DNA of 64,000 nucleotides from Bacillota bacterium. Its GTDB lineage: Bacteria > Bacillota > Clostridia > Acetivibrionales > DSM-27016. The stretch spans positions 8,889 through 72,888 of the forward strand of contig JAEWDM010000010.1 of NCBI GenBank assembly GCA_023390115.1, written 5' to 3'. This document shows positions 1 to 8,367 of this stretch, one piece after another. How positions within the stretch are numbered: position 1 is the stretch's first letter; every line of letters starts with the position of its first letter. Under the pieces are notes generated by a model that worked only from the letters and a program-made list of their open reading frames with translations, was not told where the DNA came from and did not search any database. The translations under genes were made by a program, and so were the position numbers.

Positions 1-227
1 ACCAGATCAAGCCTGCCGCCTTTCTCGTAATCCGGTACCGAATCTCTTCTTTTCTTAACTTCTTTAGCTATTATTTCAATTATACCATCATCGTCAAGGG
101 TAACTTTTTTATCCTTCTCTACCTGAAGCACTGCCGCTCTGGCCATCTGAACAGCATTTTTTTTAATACTGTCCTTATCCCTCATAGCTATCTTCATATC
201 CTCTGTTAATCTTTCCTTAAGGGACAT
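1..227 (-). CDS. yqeY: YqeY / GatB-YqeY domain protein (partial)
   Basis: Only the first 75 codons or so are in the window; the gene runs off the left edge. The N-terminus (MSLKERLTEDMKIAMRDKD, later KEVKKRRDSVPDYEKGGR) matches the YqeY family, a small helical protein related to the tail domain of the GatB amidotransferase subunit. The ATG is at 227. It lies 15 bases after the rpsU stop, so the two genes are probably cotranscribed, as in many Firmicutes. The molecular role of YqeY is not well established. Confidence 0.85.
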   Translation of the reverse strand, partial: MSLKERLTEDMKIAMRDKDSIKKNAVQMARAAVLQVEKDKKVTLDDDGIIEIIAKEVKKRRDSVPDYEKGGRLDL

Positions 228-242
228 GTTGTAAGTCCTCCC

Positions 243-419
243 TTATTTAAACTTCCTTTTTCTTGCTGCCTCAGATTTTTTCTTTCTTTTTACACTCGGC
301 TTTTCGTAATGCTCCCTTTTTCTAACTTCAGCTAAAACGCCGGACTTTGCGCAGGATCTCTTAAATCTTTTAAGAGCACTATCCAGAGACTCATTCTCTT
401 TAACTCTAATTTCAGACAT
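243..419 (-). CDS. rpsU: 30S ribosomal protein S21
   Basis: This is a 58-residue, strongly basic protein with the S21 pattern: VKENESLDSALKRFKRSC near the start and a lysine/arginine-rich tail ending RKRKFK. S21 is a small-subunit protein located near the anti-Shine-Dalgarno end of 16S rRNA. A longer in-frame reading is possible, but the ATG at 419 is preceded by GGAGGGAGGG at a normal distance and gives the usual family length. A consensus-like promoter lies about 100 bases upstream, and yqeY follows directly. Confidence 0.95.
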   Translation of the reverse strand: MSEIRVKENESLDSALKRFKRSCAKSGVLAEVRKREHYEKPSVKRKKKSEAARKRKFK

Positions 420-518
420 GTATTTCCCTCCCTCCGATGGTAACAATTGTGCCAAGAATAATCTACATATCCTTCTCTGTATATTATTGGAAATAAAACT
501 AAATACAGCACACACTAT

Positions 519-548
519 ATTATATATTAATTTTTAAAAATGTGTCAA
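519..548 (-). promoter_or_regulatory. Sigma-A type promoter of rpsU-yqeY
   Basis: On the minus strand TTGACA (543-548) and TATAAT (519-524) are separated by 18 bases. Both hexamers are perfect. The start of transcription would be near 512, giving a leader of about 95 bases before rpsU. Confidence 0.8.
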
Positions 549-570
549 CAATTAATTACTTCGAACTTTA

Positions 571-602
571 AGCAATTACAGCCTTAAGCCTCTGTAATTG
601 CT
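571..602 (-). terminator. Terminator-like hairpin after dfrA
   Basis: A perfect 11-bp inverted repeat (AGCAATTACAG / CTGTAATTGCT) lies just past the dfrA stop codon. The following bases on the minus strand (TTAAAGTT) are only moderately T-rich, so it is a plausible but not ideal intrinsic terminator. Confidence 0.55.
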
Positions 603-609
603 AAATAGA

Positions 610-1098
610 TTAAACTGTAGCTCTATTATAAACCCTGAAATAGTATATATATGGATTAGCTTTATTTTGCACTCCCTTCTCCTCCCGTATAAGGCGCCAC
701 TTTGCATAGTCTATATGTGGGAATACGGAATCCCCCTCAAAGGCATGGTCTATAAAGGTTAAATAAAGCTTGTCTGCGTAAGGCAAAAACTCGCTATATA
801 AGCTCGCCCCTCCTATTACAAAAGCCTCATCTCCTTCTTTAACAATGTCTAACGCATGACCGGCACTGGCACAAACGACACATCCCTCACAACTGAAATT
901 ACTGTTCCGTGTTAGTATTATATTCTTCCTTCCCGGCAGGGGCCTTCCTATAGATTCAAATGTTTTACTCCCCATAATTACGTCATGGCCCATAGTTACC
1001 CTTTTAAAGTAAGCAAGATCGGCCGGAAGTTTCCATGGAAGCTTATTCTCTCTTCCTATTATACCATTTGATCCTACCGCGGCTATTAACGATATCAT
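610..1098 (-). CDS. dfrA: Dihydrofolate reductase
   Basis: Length 162 residues, normal for bacterial DHFR. It reduces dihydrofolate to tetrahydrofolate with NADPH, recycling the dihydrofolate that thymidylate synthase makes. Visible motifs are the N-terminal MISLIAAVGSNGIIG, LPWKLPADLAYFKRVT, IMGSKTFESIGRPLPGR (NADPH and folate contacts) and FVIGGASLYSEFLP. The ATG at 1098 overlaps the thyA stop by four bases (ATGA), so translation is probably coupled to thyA. The symbol folA would serve equally well. Confidence 0.95.
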   Translation of the reverse strand: MISLIAAVGSNGIIGRENKLPWKLPADLAYFKRVTMGHDVIMGSKTFESIGRPLPGRKNIILTRNSNFSCEGCVVCASAGHALDIVKEGDEAFVIGGASLYSEFLPYADKLYLTFIDHAFEGDSVFPHIDYAKWRLIREEKGVQNKANPYIYYFRVYNRATV

Positions 1099-1889
1099 AC
1101 CGCAATCTCTCCCTTTATATGTGGATGAGGATCATATCCCTCCAGCTTAAAATCCTCATATTTAAAGTCATATATAGACTTTACATCGCTGTTTATTTTC
1201 ATAACCGGCAGTGCCCTGGGCTGTCTTGAAAGCTGGAGCTTTACCTGCTCAATATGGTTTATATAAATGTGGGCATCACCCAGGGTATGAACAAAATCTC
1301 CCGGTTCAAGCCCGCAGACTTGAGCTGTCATAAGCAAAAGCAATGCATACGACGCTATGTTAAAGGGCACGCCTATAAAAACATCGGCACTCCTCTGGTA
1401 AAGCATGCATGAAAGTCTGTTCTCAGCCACATAAAACTGATAAAAGCAGTGGCATGGCGGCAGAGCCATATCAGGTATGTCCCCCACATTCCACGCACTT
1501 ACTATATGTCTTCTGGAGTCGGGGTTTTTTTTAATGTCATTTATTACATTAGACAGTTGATCTACCGTTCTTCCGTCGCCTGCTGTCCATGACCTCCACT
1601 GGTACCCGTATATGGGTCCGAGATCACCGTTGGAATCAGCCCATTCATCCCATATGGAAATCCCATTATCCTTTAAATATTTTATATTTGTATCTCCCTT
1701 TATAAACCAAAGCAGCTCATGTATTATAGATTTCAGATGCAGCTTTTTTGTAGTAACCAGCGGAAATCCGTCTGCCAAGCTAAATCTCATCTGATATCCA
1801 AAGGTGCTTATAGTGCCCGTACCCGTTCTGTCCTCCTTCCGAATGCCTTTATTTAAAATATGACGGCAAAGGTTAAGATATTGTTCCAT
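1095..1889 (-). CDS. thyA: Thymidylate synthase ThyA
   Basis: This 264-residue protein methylates dUMP to dTMP using methylene-tetrahydrofolate. The catalytic cysteine sits in LPPCHCFYQF. The dUMP-binding arginine region reads QRSADVFIGVPFNIASYA, and the C-terminus DPHPHIKGEIAV is typical of the family. The reading frame extends upstream, but the ATG at 1889 has GGAGGAGGT at the right distance and gives the standard length. It pairs with dfrA, which regenerates the folate. Confidence 0.96.
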   Translation of the reverse strand: MEQYLNLCRHILNKGIRKEDRTGTGTISTFGYQMRFSLADGFPLVTTKKLHLKSIIHELLWFIKGDTNIKYLKDNGISIWDEWADSNGDLGPIYGYQWRSWTAGDGRTVDQLSNVINDIKKNPDSRRHIVSAWNVGDIPDMALPPCHCFYQFYVAENRLSCMLYQRSADVFIGVPFNIASYALLLLMTAQVCGLEPGDFVHTLGDAHIYINHIEQVKLQLSRQPRALPVMKINSDVKSIYDFKYEDFKLEGYDPHPHIKGEIAV

Positions 1890-1951
1890 TGGACCTCCTC
1901 CATTTCCCCTTTTTAATCTTTTAATACATCTGTCCAACCTGCAAACACAAT

Positions 1952-3859
1952 TTATTTTATCTTGCTGCTTACCTCTTCCACAATTTTATTTATAAAATCC
2001 TCTGCAGACATAGAGCCCAAATCTCCATCCTTTCTTGATCTCACTGCCACAGCCCTGCTTTCCATTTCCTTGTCTCCAATAACGAGCATGTAAGGTATCT
2101 TTTCCATTTGCGCTTCCCTGATCTTATAGCCTATCTTTTCGTTCCTTATATCCGTTTCAACCCGGATATTCTTTTCTTCAAGCAGCCTTTCAAGCTCCAT
2201 TATATAAGGGACATGCTTTTCTACTATGCTTAGGATTTTTACCTGGACAGGTGAAAGCCATACAGGGAATGCCCCGGCAAAATGCTCTGTCAGAATAGCA
2301 ATAAACCTTTCTATACTCCCGAATACCACTCTGTGAATCATAACCGGCCTGTGCTTTTCTCCATCTGCACCAACATAGGTTAAATCAAACCTCTCGGGCA
2401 GGTTCATGTCAAGCTGAATTGTCCCGCACTGCCAGGTACGTCCGATAGAATCCTCCAGATGGAAATCTATTTTTGGGCCATAAAAGGCTCCGTCTCCCTC
2501 ATTAACCTTGTATTCTATACTCTTTGCATCCAGAGCCTCTCTCAAGCCAATCGTGGCCTTCTCCCACTGTTCATCCGTACCTATGGATTTTTCAGGCCTT
2601 GTAGACAGCTCAACATGGTATTTAAATCCAAACACGTTATAAAAATCGTCAATCAAGTCAATAACCCCTATTACCTCGTCCTTAATTTGCTCCGGTGTCA
2701 TAAAAATATGGGCGTCATCCTGTGTAAAGCAGCGTACTCTCATTAATCCGTGCAGGGCTCCCGACAGTTCATGCCTGTGAACCAGCCCCAGCTCCCCCAT
2801 CCTCTGGGGCAAATCCCTGTAGGAATGAAGCTTTCTTTTAAATACAAGTATTCCTCCCGGACAGTTCATGGGCTTTATGGCAAAATCCGCCTCGTCAATC
2901 TTAACGGTATACATGTTCTCAGCATAATTTTCCCAGTGTCCCGAACGCATCCATAAATCGCGGTTAAGTATAATTGGAGTTTTAATCTCCTGATAACCCC
3001 TTCTGGTATGCTCCTGTCTCCAGAAATTCTCCAGAAGATTTCTAAGCACCATTCCTTTTGGCATAAAGAATGGAAACCCCGGCCCTTCTTCCCAGATATC
3101 AAAAAGATCCAGCTCTCTTCCAAGCTTCCTGTGATCTCTCTTTTTTGCTTCTTCTATCCTTGCAAGATACTCATCGAGCTCACTCTTTTTCGAAAATGAC
3201 GTTCCGTATATTCTTTGAAGCATTTTATTCTTCTCGCTTCCCCTCCAGTACGCCCCCGCAACCTGAGTAAGCTTAAATGCCTTTACCTTGCCTGTTGACG
3301 GCAAATGCGGTCCGGCACAGAGGTCAACAAACTCTCCCTGCTTATAAAAGGAAATCTCCTCACTCTCGGGAAGATCCCGGATCAGCTCCACCTTATACGG
3401 CTCCCCTCTTTCTCCCATATACTTAATTGCCTCATCTCTGGGAAGTACAAATCTCTCCATACAGAGATCCTCTTTTATGATTTTACTCATTTCCTTCTCA
3501 ATTTTATCCAAATCCTCAGTTGAAAACGGCTTTTCCACGTCAAAATCATAATAAAACCCATTCTCTATAGACGGGCCTATTGCAAGCTTTATGTCGGGGT
3601 ACAGCCTTTTTACAGCCTGAGCCATTATATGGGAGGTCGTATGTCTGTACGCATGCTTGCCGCCGTCGCTTTCAAAGGTCAAAAGACTCAGCCTGCAGTC
3701 ATTCTCAATTTTATAGCTCAAATCCTTCACAACCCCGTCTACCTCTCCTGCAAGTGCGACCCTTGCAAGGCCTGAACTTATACTCTCTGCAATCTCCTTT
3801 ATGCTTGAGTTCTTCTGATACTCTTTAATGCTTCCATCCTTCAATGTAATTTTTATCAT
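1952..3859 (-). CDS. thrS: Threonyl-tRNA synthetase
   Basis: The full-length 635-residue class II enzyme charges tRNA-Thr. Domain order is an N-terminal TGS domain (about 1-60), an editing domain with HTTSHIMAQA (His-x3-His), a catalytic core with MNCPGGILVF and TQDDAHIFMTPEQ, and a C-terminal anticodon-binding domain. The ATG at 3859 follows TAAGGAGGAATAAAAG. Upstream is a complete T-box leader, so expression should rise when uncharged tRNA-Thr accumulates. thyA begins 62 bases after the stop with no obvious terminator, so thyA and dfrA may be read through from this promoter. Confidence 0.97.
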   Translation of the reverse strand: MIKITLKDGSIKEYQKNSSIKEIAESISSGLARVALAGEVDGVVKDLSYKIENDCRLSLLTFESDGGKHAYRHTTSHIMAQAVKRLYPDIKLAIGPSIENGFYYDFDVEKPFSTEDLDKIEKEMSKIIKEDLCMERFVLPRDEAIKYMGERGEPYKVELIRDLPESEEISFYKQGEFVDLCAGPHLPSTGKVKAFKLTQVAGAYWRGSEKNKMLQRIYGTSFSKKSELDEYLARIEEAKKRDHRKLGRELDLFDIWEEGPGFPFFMPKGMVLRNLLENFWRQEHTRRGYQEIKTPIILNRDLWMRSGHWENYAENMYTVKIDEADFAIKPMNCPGGILVFKRKLHSYRDLPQRMGELGLVHRHELSGALHGLMRVRCFTQDDAHIFMTPEQIKDEVIGVIDLIDDFYNVFGFKYHVELSTRPEKSIGTDEQWEKATIGLREALDAKSIEYKVNEGDGAFYGPKIDFHLEDSIGRTWQCGTIQLDMNLPERFDLTYVGADGEKHRPVMIHRVVFGSIERFIAILTEHFAGAFPVWLSPVQVKILSIVEKHVPYIMELERLLEEKNIRVETDIRNEKIGYKIREAQMEKIPYMLVIGDKEMESRAVAVRSRKDGDLGSMSAEDFINKIVEEVSSKIK

Positions 3860-3880
3860 CTTTTATTCCTCCTTAAAATC

Positions 3881-4143
3881 TAAAAAGCTCCCGTCCCGTA
3901 AAGGGACGAGAGCTGTCTCCCGTGGTTCCACCCTAATTTGTATACGGTAAAACCGCATATCTCTTAGTGCAGCCTTGCTGCCGATTATAACGCATCACCG
4001 CTTCCGCTCGGAGGTGGTCTTCAACTGTTATTCAATAAAAGCATTTTCAGCCAAAGGATTTAAACTAAAACCCGATGATGCTTTTTCTCTAAAAAGAAAA
4101 ACCCAGCCTACTCGTTCTCGTCACAGCAGAATAGTATATTTAT
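3881..4143 (-). promoter_or_regulatory. T-box riboswitch leader of thrS
   Basis: On the minus strand the conserved T-box AGGGTGGAACCACGGG occupies 3919-3934. It is followed by a strong hairpin (arms 3903-3914 and 3886-3897, AGCTCTCGTCCC / GGGACGGGAGCT) and a T run, the intrinsic terminator. Near the 5' end the Stem I signature GAACGAGTAG is present. A threonine ACC codon in the context GAAGACCACC (about 4013-4018) is the likely specifier. Binding of uncharged tRNA-Thr would stabilise the antiterminator and switch thrS on. The T-box and terminator are directly visible; the specifier assignment is inferred. Confidence 0.92.
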
Positions 4144-4149
4144 TAAATA

Positions 4150-4178
4150 ATTATATTCTCATTATGCTTTGCTGTCAA
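4150..4178 (-). promoter_or_regulatory. Consensus promoter of thrS
   Basis: TTGACA (4173-4178), a 17-base spacer and TATAAT (4150-4155) on the minus strand form a perfect sigma-A promoter. Transcription would begin near 4143, at the start of the T-box leader. Confidence 0.88.
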
Positions 4179-4302
4179 CGCATTTGCAATAAGGATTTTA
4201 TTACTATCGAAACGTATCTTTATATTATTTCCAGGTAATAATATAAAAATGCAGCGTATGGTATAATGGAATAATATTCCATATGAAAGGGGGGAAGAAA
4301 TA

Positions 4303-4455
4303 ATGAGAGTGAAAAGAGTAAGCAAATTCAGACGAAGCAGGTTAAAAAAAAATAGAAATGTAATATTTTTTGCATTTGTTTTACCGTTTGCACTGGTTTT
4401 TTTGGGATATCTGATATCCTCATTTTTCTTTCTGCCGGTTATGAGCGCCAGATAA
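4303..4455 (+). CDS. 50-residue single-pass membrane peptide
   Basis: A short frame begins at ATG 4303 behind AAAGGGGGGAAGAAATA and ends at TAA 4453-4455. The first 19 residues are highly basic (MRVKRVSKFRRSRLKKNRN) and are followed by a hydrophobic segment of about 28 residues, so the predicted topology is a cytoplasmic basic tail and one membrane helix. TATAAT at 4262-4267 may be its -10 box. From memory, this resembles the N-terminal anchor of clostridial SPOR-domain cell-wall proteins, but no extracellular domain follows. It converges on feoB. Function unknown; it may be a free-standing anchor or a truncated gene. Confidence 0.5.
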   Translation: MRVKRVSKFRRSRLKKNRNVIFFAFVLPFALVFLGYLISSFFFLPVMSAR

Positions 4456-4466
4456 AATAAGCTATT

Positions 4467-6620
4467 CTACCCTATGCCTAATAAACGCGCGGCGCTGGCT
4501 ACAATAAAGCACACGGCAATACCGGCGGCTGTCGGTGTCGCAAAGGAAACAAGCGTCCATTTGAGGCTCTGCGTCTCTTTTTTGATTGTGAGGCAGGTGG
4601 TGCCGCAAGGCCAGTGCATCAGGGAAAACAGCATCGTACAGACGGCCGTGAGCCAGGTCCAGCCGTGATTTGCAAACAATGCATGCAGCTCATACAGGCT
4701 ATCCAGCTCAGTAAGCCTGGATGTCGCCATGTAGCTCATAATCATTACGGGGACAACAATTTCATTTGCCGGAAAGCCAAGAATAAAAGCCATCAGAATA
4801 TAGCCATCCAAGCCTATGAGTCTGGCAAACGGATCGAGAAAGCCGGCACAATGCGCAAGAAGGCTCAAATCCCCGATGTAAATATTTGCAAGCACCCAGA
4901 TGGCAAGGCCGGCGGGTACGGCTACGACGACTGCCCGGCCAAGCACAAACAATGTCCGGTCCAAAATAGAGCGCACCACTACTCTGCCCACCTGCGGACA
5001 GCGATATGGCGGAAGCTCCAGATTGAAGGAAGAGGGAATTCCTTTTAATATGGTCTTTGAAAGCAGTCTGGAGATTAAAATGGTCATGGCAATACCGAGA
5101 ATAATTACTCCGGTAAGCATAAGAGTGGAGACTGTGGACTGAAATGCCCCTCCCGCTGTTCCGGCAAAAAACATTACAATAATTGCAATCAGTGTGGGGA
5201 ATCTTCCGTTACAGGGTACAAAGCTGTTTGTAATAGTTGCAATCAGGCGCTCGCGCGGTGAATCAATGATGCGGCAGCCTATTACTCCGCAGGCGTTACA
5301 GCCGAAGCCCATACACATTGTAAGAGCTTGCTTTCCATGAGCACAGGCCTTGCGGAAAAAATTATCAAGGTTGAAGGCAACGCGGGGAAGATACCCTAAG
5401 TCCTCCAGAAGCGTAAACAGTGGAAAAAAGATTGCCATTGGAGGCAGCATAACAGAGATAACCCACGCCAGTGTCCTAAAAATGCCGTCTACAAGTATAC
5501 CATGAACCCATCCGGGTACATCTGCCCATAAAAAAAATTTAGAAACCTGCTCCTCCAGATAAAACAGGCCTGAAGCAAGAAGGCTTGACGGAATATTGGC
5601 ACCGGTGATTGTAATCCATAATATGCCGAACAGAAGCACAACCATTATAGGAATGCCAGTCAGCCTTGAGGTCAGAATTTTGTCAATTTTGCCATCCCGT
5701 TCTGCGTATTCCTTTTTCTCAAACACAACAGCTTCACGGACGATGTCCTCACATGTCTTAACAATTTCGGCAACCACCGAGTCCCTGAATTGATCATGCG
5801 GTATGCCTGCCTCCTCAAGAAAATTTCTGGCATCTACTGTCTTTTTCAATATTTCCTCATTGTCCATCAAATCAAAGCCGAGATAGGCTTTTAGCGACCT
5901 GAGCAGGCTTTCATCCCCGTCCAGCAGCCTCAGCGATACCCATCGGGCACTCATATGCTCTTGCAAAATACATTCCACCGCAGGCTCTAGCATAGAAATG
6001 GCAATTTCGATTTCATCCCTGTATTTAATATGCAGAGGCTTTAATTCTTTTGAACCCTCTGTTACACTGAAAACTGCATCCATCAGGCAGTCAAGGCCCC
6101 TGCCGGCCCTCGCACTGGTTCCGACGACCGGAATGCCCAGTCTGGAAGCAAGCAAGTCCAAATTGATACTGATTCTCTTCTTTTCTGCCTCATCCATAAG
6201 ATTGGCACACAGCACGACCTTACCGGTAATTTCCATTGTTTGGAGCACCACATTCAAATTTCGTTCAAGACATGTGGCGTCGGCAACTACCACTACAGCA
6301 TCAGAACCTCCAAAACAGATGAAGTCCCTTGCAACCTCTTCTTCTGCCGAGTTAGCCATAAGGGAATAAGTGCCCGGAATATCCACCATAATAAAGTTTC
6401 TGCCCCTATGCCGATATTTCCCCTGCGCATTAACCACAGTTTTTCCGGGCCAGTTGCCGGTATGCTGGTTAAGACCAGTCAGGCTGTTGAATACTGTACT
6501 TTTTCCGACATTCGGATTGCCGGCCAGTGCCACAATTTTATCCTGCTGTGTTTCCCTCTCGATATGTAGTCCGCAGCAACTTAGCACTCCCGCACCCGTT
6601 GATGTATTTGTTAAGCCCAT
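4467..6620 (-). CDS. feoB: Ferrous iron transport protein B
   Basis: FeoB (717 residues) is the inner-membrane Fe(II) transporter. The N-terminal G domain shows GNPNVGKS (G1, about residues 34-41), DIPGTYSL (G3) and NLMDEAEKK (G4, NxxD). It is followed by a helical linker and a polytopic membrane part with the Gate-type segment GFGCNACGVIGCRI. The ATG at 6620 has GTAAGGAGG upstream. The gene sits 29 bases after feoA, as in most feoAB operons; no feoC is present. The small plus-strand membrane peptide ends 11 bases from its stop. Confidence 0.95.
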   Translation of the reverse strand: MGLTNTSTGAGVLSCCGLHIERETQQDKIVALAGNPNVGKSTVFNSLTGLNQHTGNWPGKTVVNAQGKYRHRGRNFIMVDIPGTYSLMANSAEEEVARDFICFGGSDAVVVVADATCLERNLNVVLQTMEITGKVVLCANLMDEAEKKRISINLDLLASRLGIPVVGTSARAGRGLDCLMDAVFSVTEGSKELKPLHIKYRDEIEIAISMLEPAVECILQEHMSARWVSLRLLDGDESLLRSLKAYLGFDLMDNEEILKKTVDARNFLEEAGIPHDQFRDSVVAEIVKTCEDIVREAVVFEKKEYAERDGKIDKILTSRLTGIPIMVVLLFGILWITITGANIPSSLLASGLFYLEEQVSKFFLWADVPGWVHGILVDGIFRTLAWVISVMLPPMAIFFPLFTLLEDLGYLPRVAFNLDNFFRKACAHGKQALTMCMGFGCNACGVIGCRIIDSPRERLIATITNSFVPCNGRFPTLIAIIVMFFAGTAGGAFQSTVSTLMLTGVIILGIAMTILISRLLSKTILKGIPSSFNLELPPYRCPQVGRVVVRSILDRTLFVLGRAVVVAVPAGLAIWVLANIYIGDLSLLAHCAGFLDPFARLIGLDGYILMAFILGFPANEIVVPVMIMSYMATSRLTELDSLYELHALFANHGWTWLTAVCTMLFSLMHWPCGTTCLTIKKETQSLKWTLVSFATPTAAGIAVCFIVASAARLLGIG

Positions 6621-6649
6621 ACAAAGCCTCCTTACAAGCTGTAAAACAT

Positions 6650-6889
6650 TTATGGTAACGACATTATAATCTTTTCCGACACATCGGATCTCAGTGCAAT
6701 CACAGCTCCTCTTATTAAATAAGCCACCGGATTGCCGGATGGACTTTGATAAAGCGGCTTAATTTCGGTTCCGTATATTATGCCCAAATCCAACATACGT
6801 CTTCTGGTTGCTCCATCGGACATCAGCATTGCAACATTTGCCTTTTTTCCTATTGGCAATTTATTCAGCGAAATTTCATCACAATTCAT
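6650..6889 (-). CDS. feoA: Ferrous iron transport protein A
   Basis: This 79-residue SH3-like protein has the FeoA pattern: LPIGKKANVAML, then RRRMLDLGIIYGTEI and AVIALRSDVSEKI. FeoA is a small cytoplasmic partner needed for FeoB activity. A TTG five codons upstream could extend the frame, but the ATG at 6889 is the better start because GGAGG lies 8 bases before it and overlaps that TTG. A terminator-like hairpin sits 24-52 bases upstream, which may make feoAB expression depend on read-through. Confidence 0.9.
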   Translation of the reverse strand: MNCDEISLNKLPIGKKANVAMLMSDGATRRRMLDLGIIYGTEIKPLYQSPSGNPVAYLIRGAVIALRSDVSEKIIMSLP

Positions 6890-6901
6890 AAAGAAATCCT
6901 C

Positions 6902-6941
6902 CAAAAATAATAAGCGCAGGGCAAAAAACTTTCCCTACGCT
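6902..6941 (-). terminator. Terminator-like hairpin just upstream of feoA
   Basis: AGCGTAGGG (6933-6941) and CCCTGCGCT (6913-6921) form a 9-bp stem with one G-U pair. It is followed on the minus strand by TATTATTTTT. It lies between the transporter gene and feoA and could end the upstream transcript or attenuate feoAB. Confidence 0.55.
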
Positions 6942-7061
6942 AATATATGGATAATAAACTCATTATGTTACTATGTATTGAACTTATCATAAAATTTTAT
7001 TAGTAATATTTAATTCTACAGACAATAACATAAATCTGAGATTCAAGATTTTCCGGCCTCC

Positions 7062-7940
7062 CTATTCCTTTTTAGAATCCGTAGAGGCAAAATAAGCACC
7101 GGTTATCATAATGGCAAGTGCCATTATGAAGCTAATTGTAGGAAACTCTCGAAAAATTGCCAGTGAGAGCGCAACACCAATGAACGGAGCAATTGCATAA
7201 TACGCACTGGTTTTTGCAGCACCAAGCTCACGTTGCGCGTGAACATAAAAAAATATACTGAGTCCGTAAGCAATATGGCCAAGCAGCATGGCAGCAAAGA
7301 TATACGTCAGACTGCCAAAAGGTTCTCCAATCACTAATGCAATCACCAGAGAGCCGAAACCGGAACCAAAGCCTTTAACAACAACTACCTGCAATGGGTC
7401 TTTTCCTGCAAGAGCCCTTGTACAATTGTTCTCTAATCCCCAGCACGTACACGCTAAAAGAACAAACAGCGAACCAAAGGAAAAAGAAAAGCTGCTCATG
7501 TCCTCAAATGACAGTATTATACTGGAAGCAGTAATCAGTGCAATAGCTAACCATAGCCTTTTACTGACAGCTTCTTTGAAAAAAACAAATGCAATCATGG
7601 CAGTGGCTGTAATTTCAAAGTTGTTCAGTAATGAAGCATTGGCCGCTGTAGTCATGCCAAGTCCAATCATCAAAAAAATAGGCGCTGCAATATCCAGTGT
7701 GATCATTGCAGCAGTAAATGGGAGCTCCTTTTTAGTCAATCTCCGCTCCGTACCTGTTTTATTGGCGCGCCTTTGGATAAAACCAACTATGGCCATGCCA
7801 ACGCCTGCACCAAGGTAGAGGAAAGCTGCCATCATAGCCGGTGACATTTCTCTAAGCAGCAATTTGGAAAACGGGGAACCGATAGCATAAAGTGCAGCAG
7901 CGGCCACAGCAAAAAAAATAGCAAGTTTATTTTTCTCCAT
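7062..7940 (-). CDS. EamA-family (DMT) transporter
   Basis: The 292-residue protein has about ten hydrophobic segments in two repeated halves, starting IFFAVAAAALYAIGSPFSKLL. This is the pattern of the EamA/drug-metabolite transporter superfamily, whose members export amino acids, nucleosides, drugs and other small molecules; substrate cannot be read from the sequence. It begins nine bases after a CsoR/RcnR-type metal sensor and should share its operator. That context suggests a role in metal handling, or export of a metal-binding metabolite, but this is inference. The start at ATG 7940 has only a weak ribosome binding site, consistent with coupled translation. Confidence 0.85.
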   Translation of the reverse strand: MEKNKLAIFFAVAAAALYAIGSPFSKLLLREMSPAMMAAFLYLGAGVGMAIVGFIQRRANKTGTERRLTKKELPFTAAMITLDIAAPIFLMIGLGMTTAANASLLNNFEITATAMIAFVFFKEAVSKRLWLAIALITASSIILSFEDMSSFSFSFGSLFVLLACTCWGLENNCTRALAGKDPLQVVVVKGFGSGFGSLVIALVIGEPFGSLTYIFAAMLLGHIAYGLSIFFYVHAQRELGAAKTSAYYAIAPFIGVALSLAIFREFPTISFIMALAIMITGAYFASTDSKKE

Positions 7941-7949
7941 AGTGCTTTA

Positions 7950-8225
7950 TCACTTTAAAAATTTGTCAATAGCGGTGGAAAGATCATCAAGTACCTTTTG
8001 ATCTCCAGTCTCTACTGCATGTACAACACAATGCCCGATATGATCCTCTAAGATAATTTTCCCAATGCCATTAATTGCTGATTTTACAGCAGCTATTTGT
8101 ATAAGTACCTCACTGCAGTCTCTGTTCTCCTGAATCATTCTCTTAATTGCTTCCATATGTCCAATCGCACGGGACATCCGATTAATTACCGCTTTAGTAT
8201 TCTTATGAGAATGAGTATGTTCCAT
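7950..8225 (-). CDS. CsoR/RcnR-family metal-sensing repressor
   Basis: The 91-residue all-helical regulator belongs to the CsoR/RcnR/FrmR (DUF156) family. Ligand positions visible are Cys37 (DCSEV), His62 and Cys66 (DHIGHC), the Cys-His-Cys set used by Cu(I)-sensing CsoR. The His-rich N-terminus MEHTHSHKN resembles the extra ligands of Ni/Co sensors RcnR and InrS. The metal is therefore uncertain. Family members bind their operators in the apo form and release when metal binds. The ATG at 8225 follows GGAGGAGGGGC. A palindromic operator directly overlaps its promoter, so it is probably autoregulated together with the EamA gene. Confidence 0.9.
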   Translation of the reverse strand: MEHTHSHKNTKAVINRMSRAIGHMEAIKRMIQENRDCSEVLIQIAAVKSAINGIGKIILEDHIGHCVVHAVETGDQKVLDDLSTAIDKFLK

Positions 8226-8240
8226 CTTTTGCCCCTCCTC

Positions 8241-8273
8241 CTTTTAATATCCCCCACGGGGGGATATTAAAAG
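8241..8273. promoter_or_regulatory. CsoR/RcnR-type operator palindrome
   Basis: A perfect 15-bp inverted repeat, CTTTTAATATCCCCC / GGGGGATATTAAAAG with a 3-base centre, covers the transcription start. G/C tracts flanked by AT-rich arms are the known operator form of this repressor family. Confidence 0.85.
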
Positions 8274-8300
8274 GATATCACGATTTACCTGGAAAGTCAA
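8272..8300 (-). promoter_or_regulatory. Promoter of the csoR-like / EamA operon
   Basis: TTGACT (8295-8300), a 17-base spacer and TATCCT (8272-8277) on the minus strand. The operator begins in the -10 box and covers the predicted start near 8265, a geometry suited to repression. Confidence 0.7.
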
Positions 8301-8367
8301 ACCGGAAGAGGAAAGCCTGGCTGTATAAGAGCCCAATGCAGGTATTGACCGGCATATACTTTATTTA

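Noticed and set aside
7288..7818. A 176-codon plus-strand open frame
   Set aside because: Antisense to the EamA transporter gene; low-complexity translation and no ribosome site.
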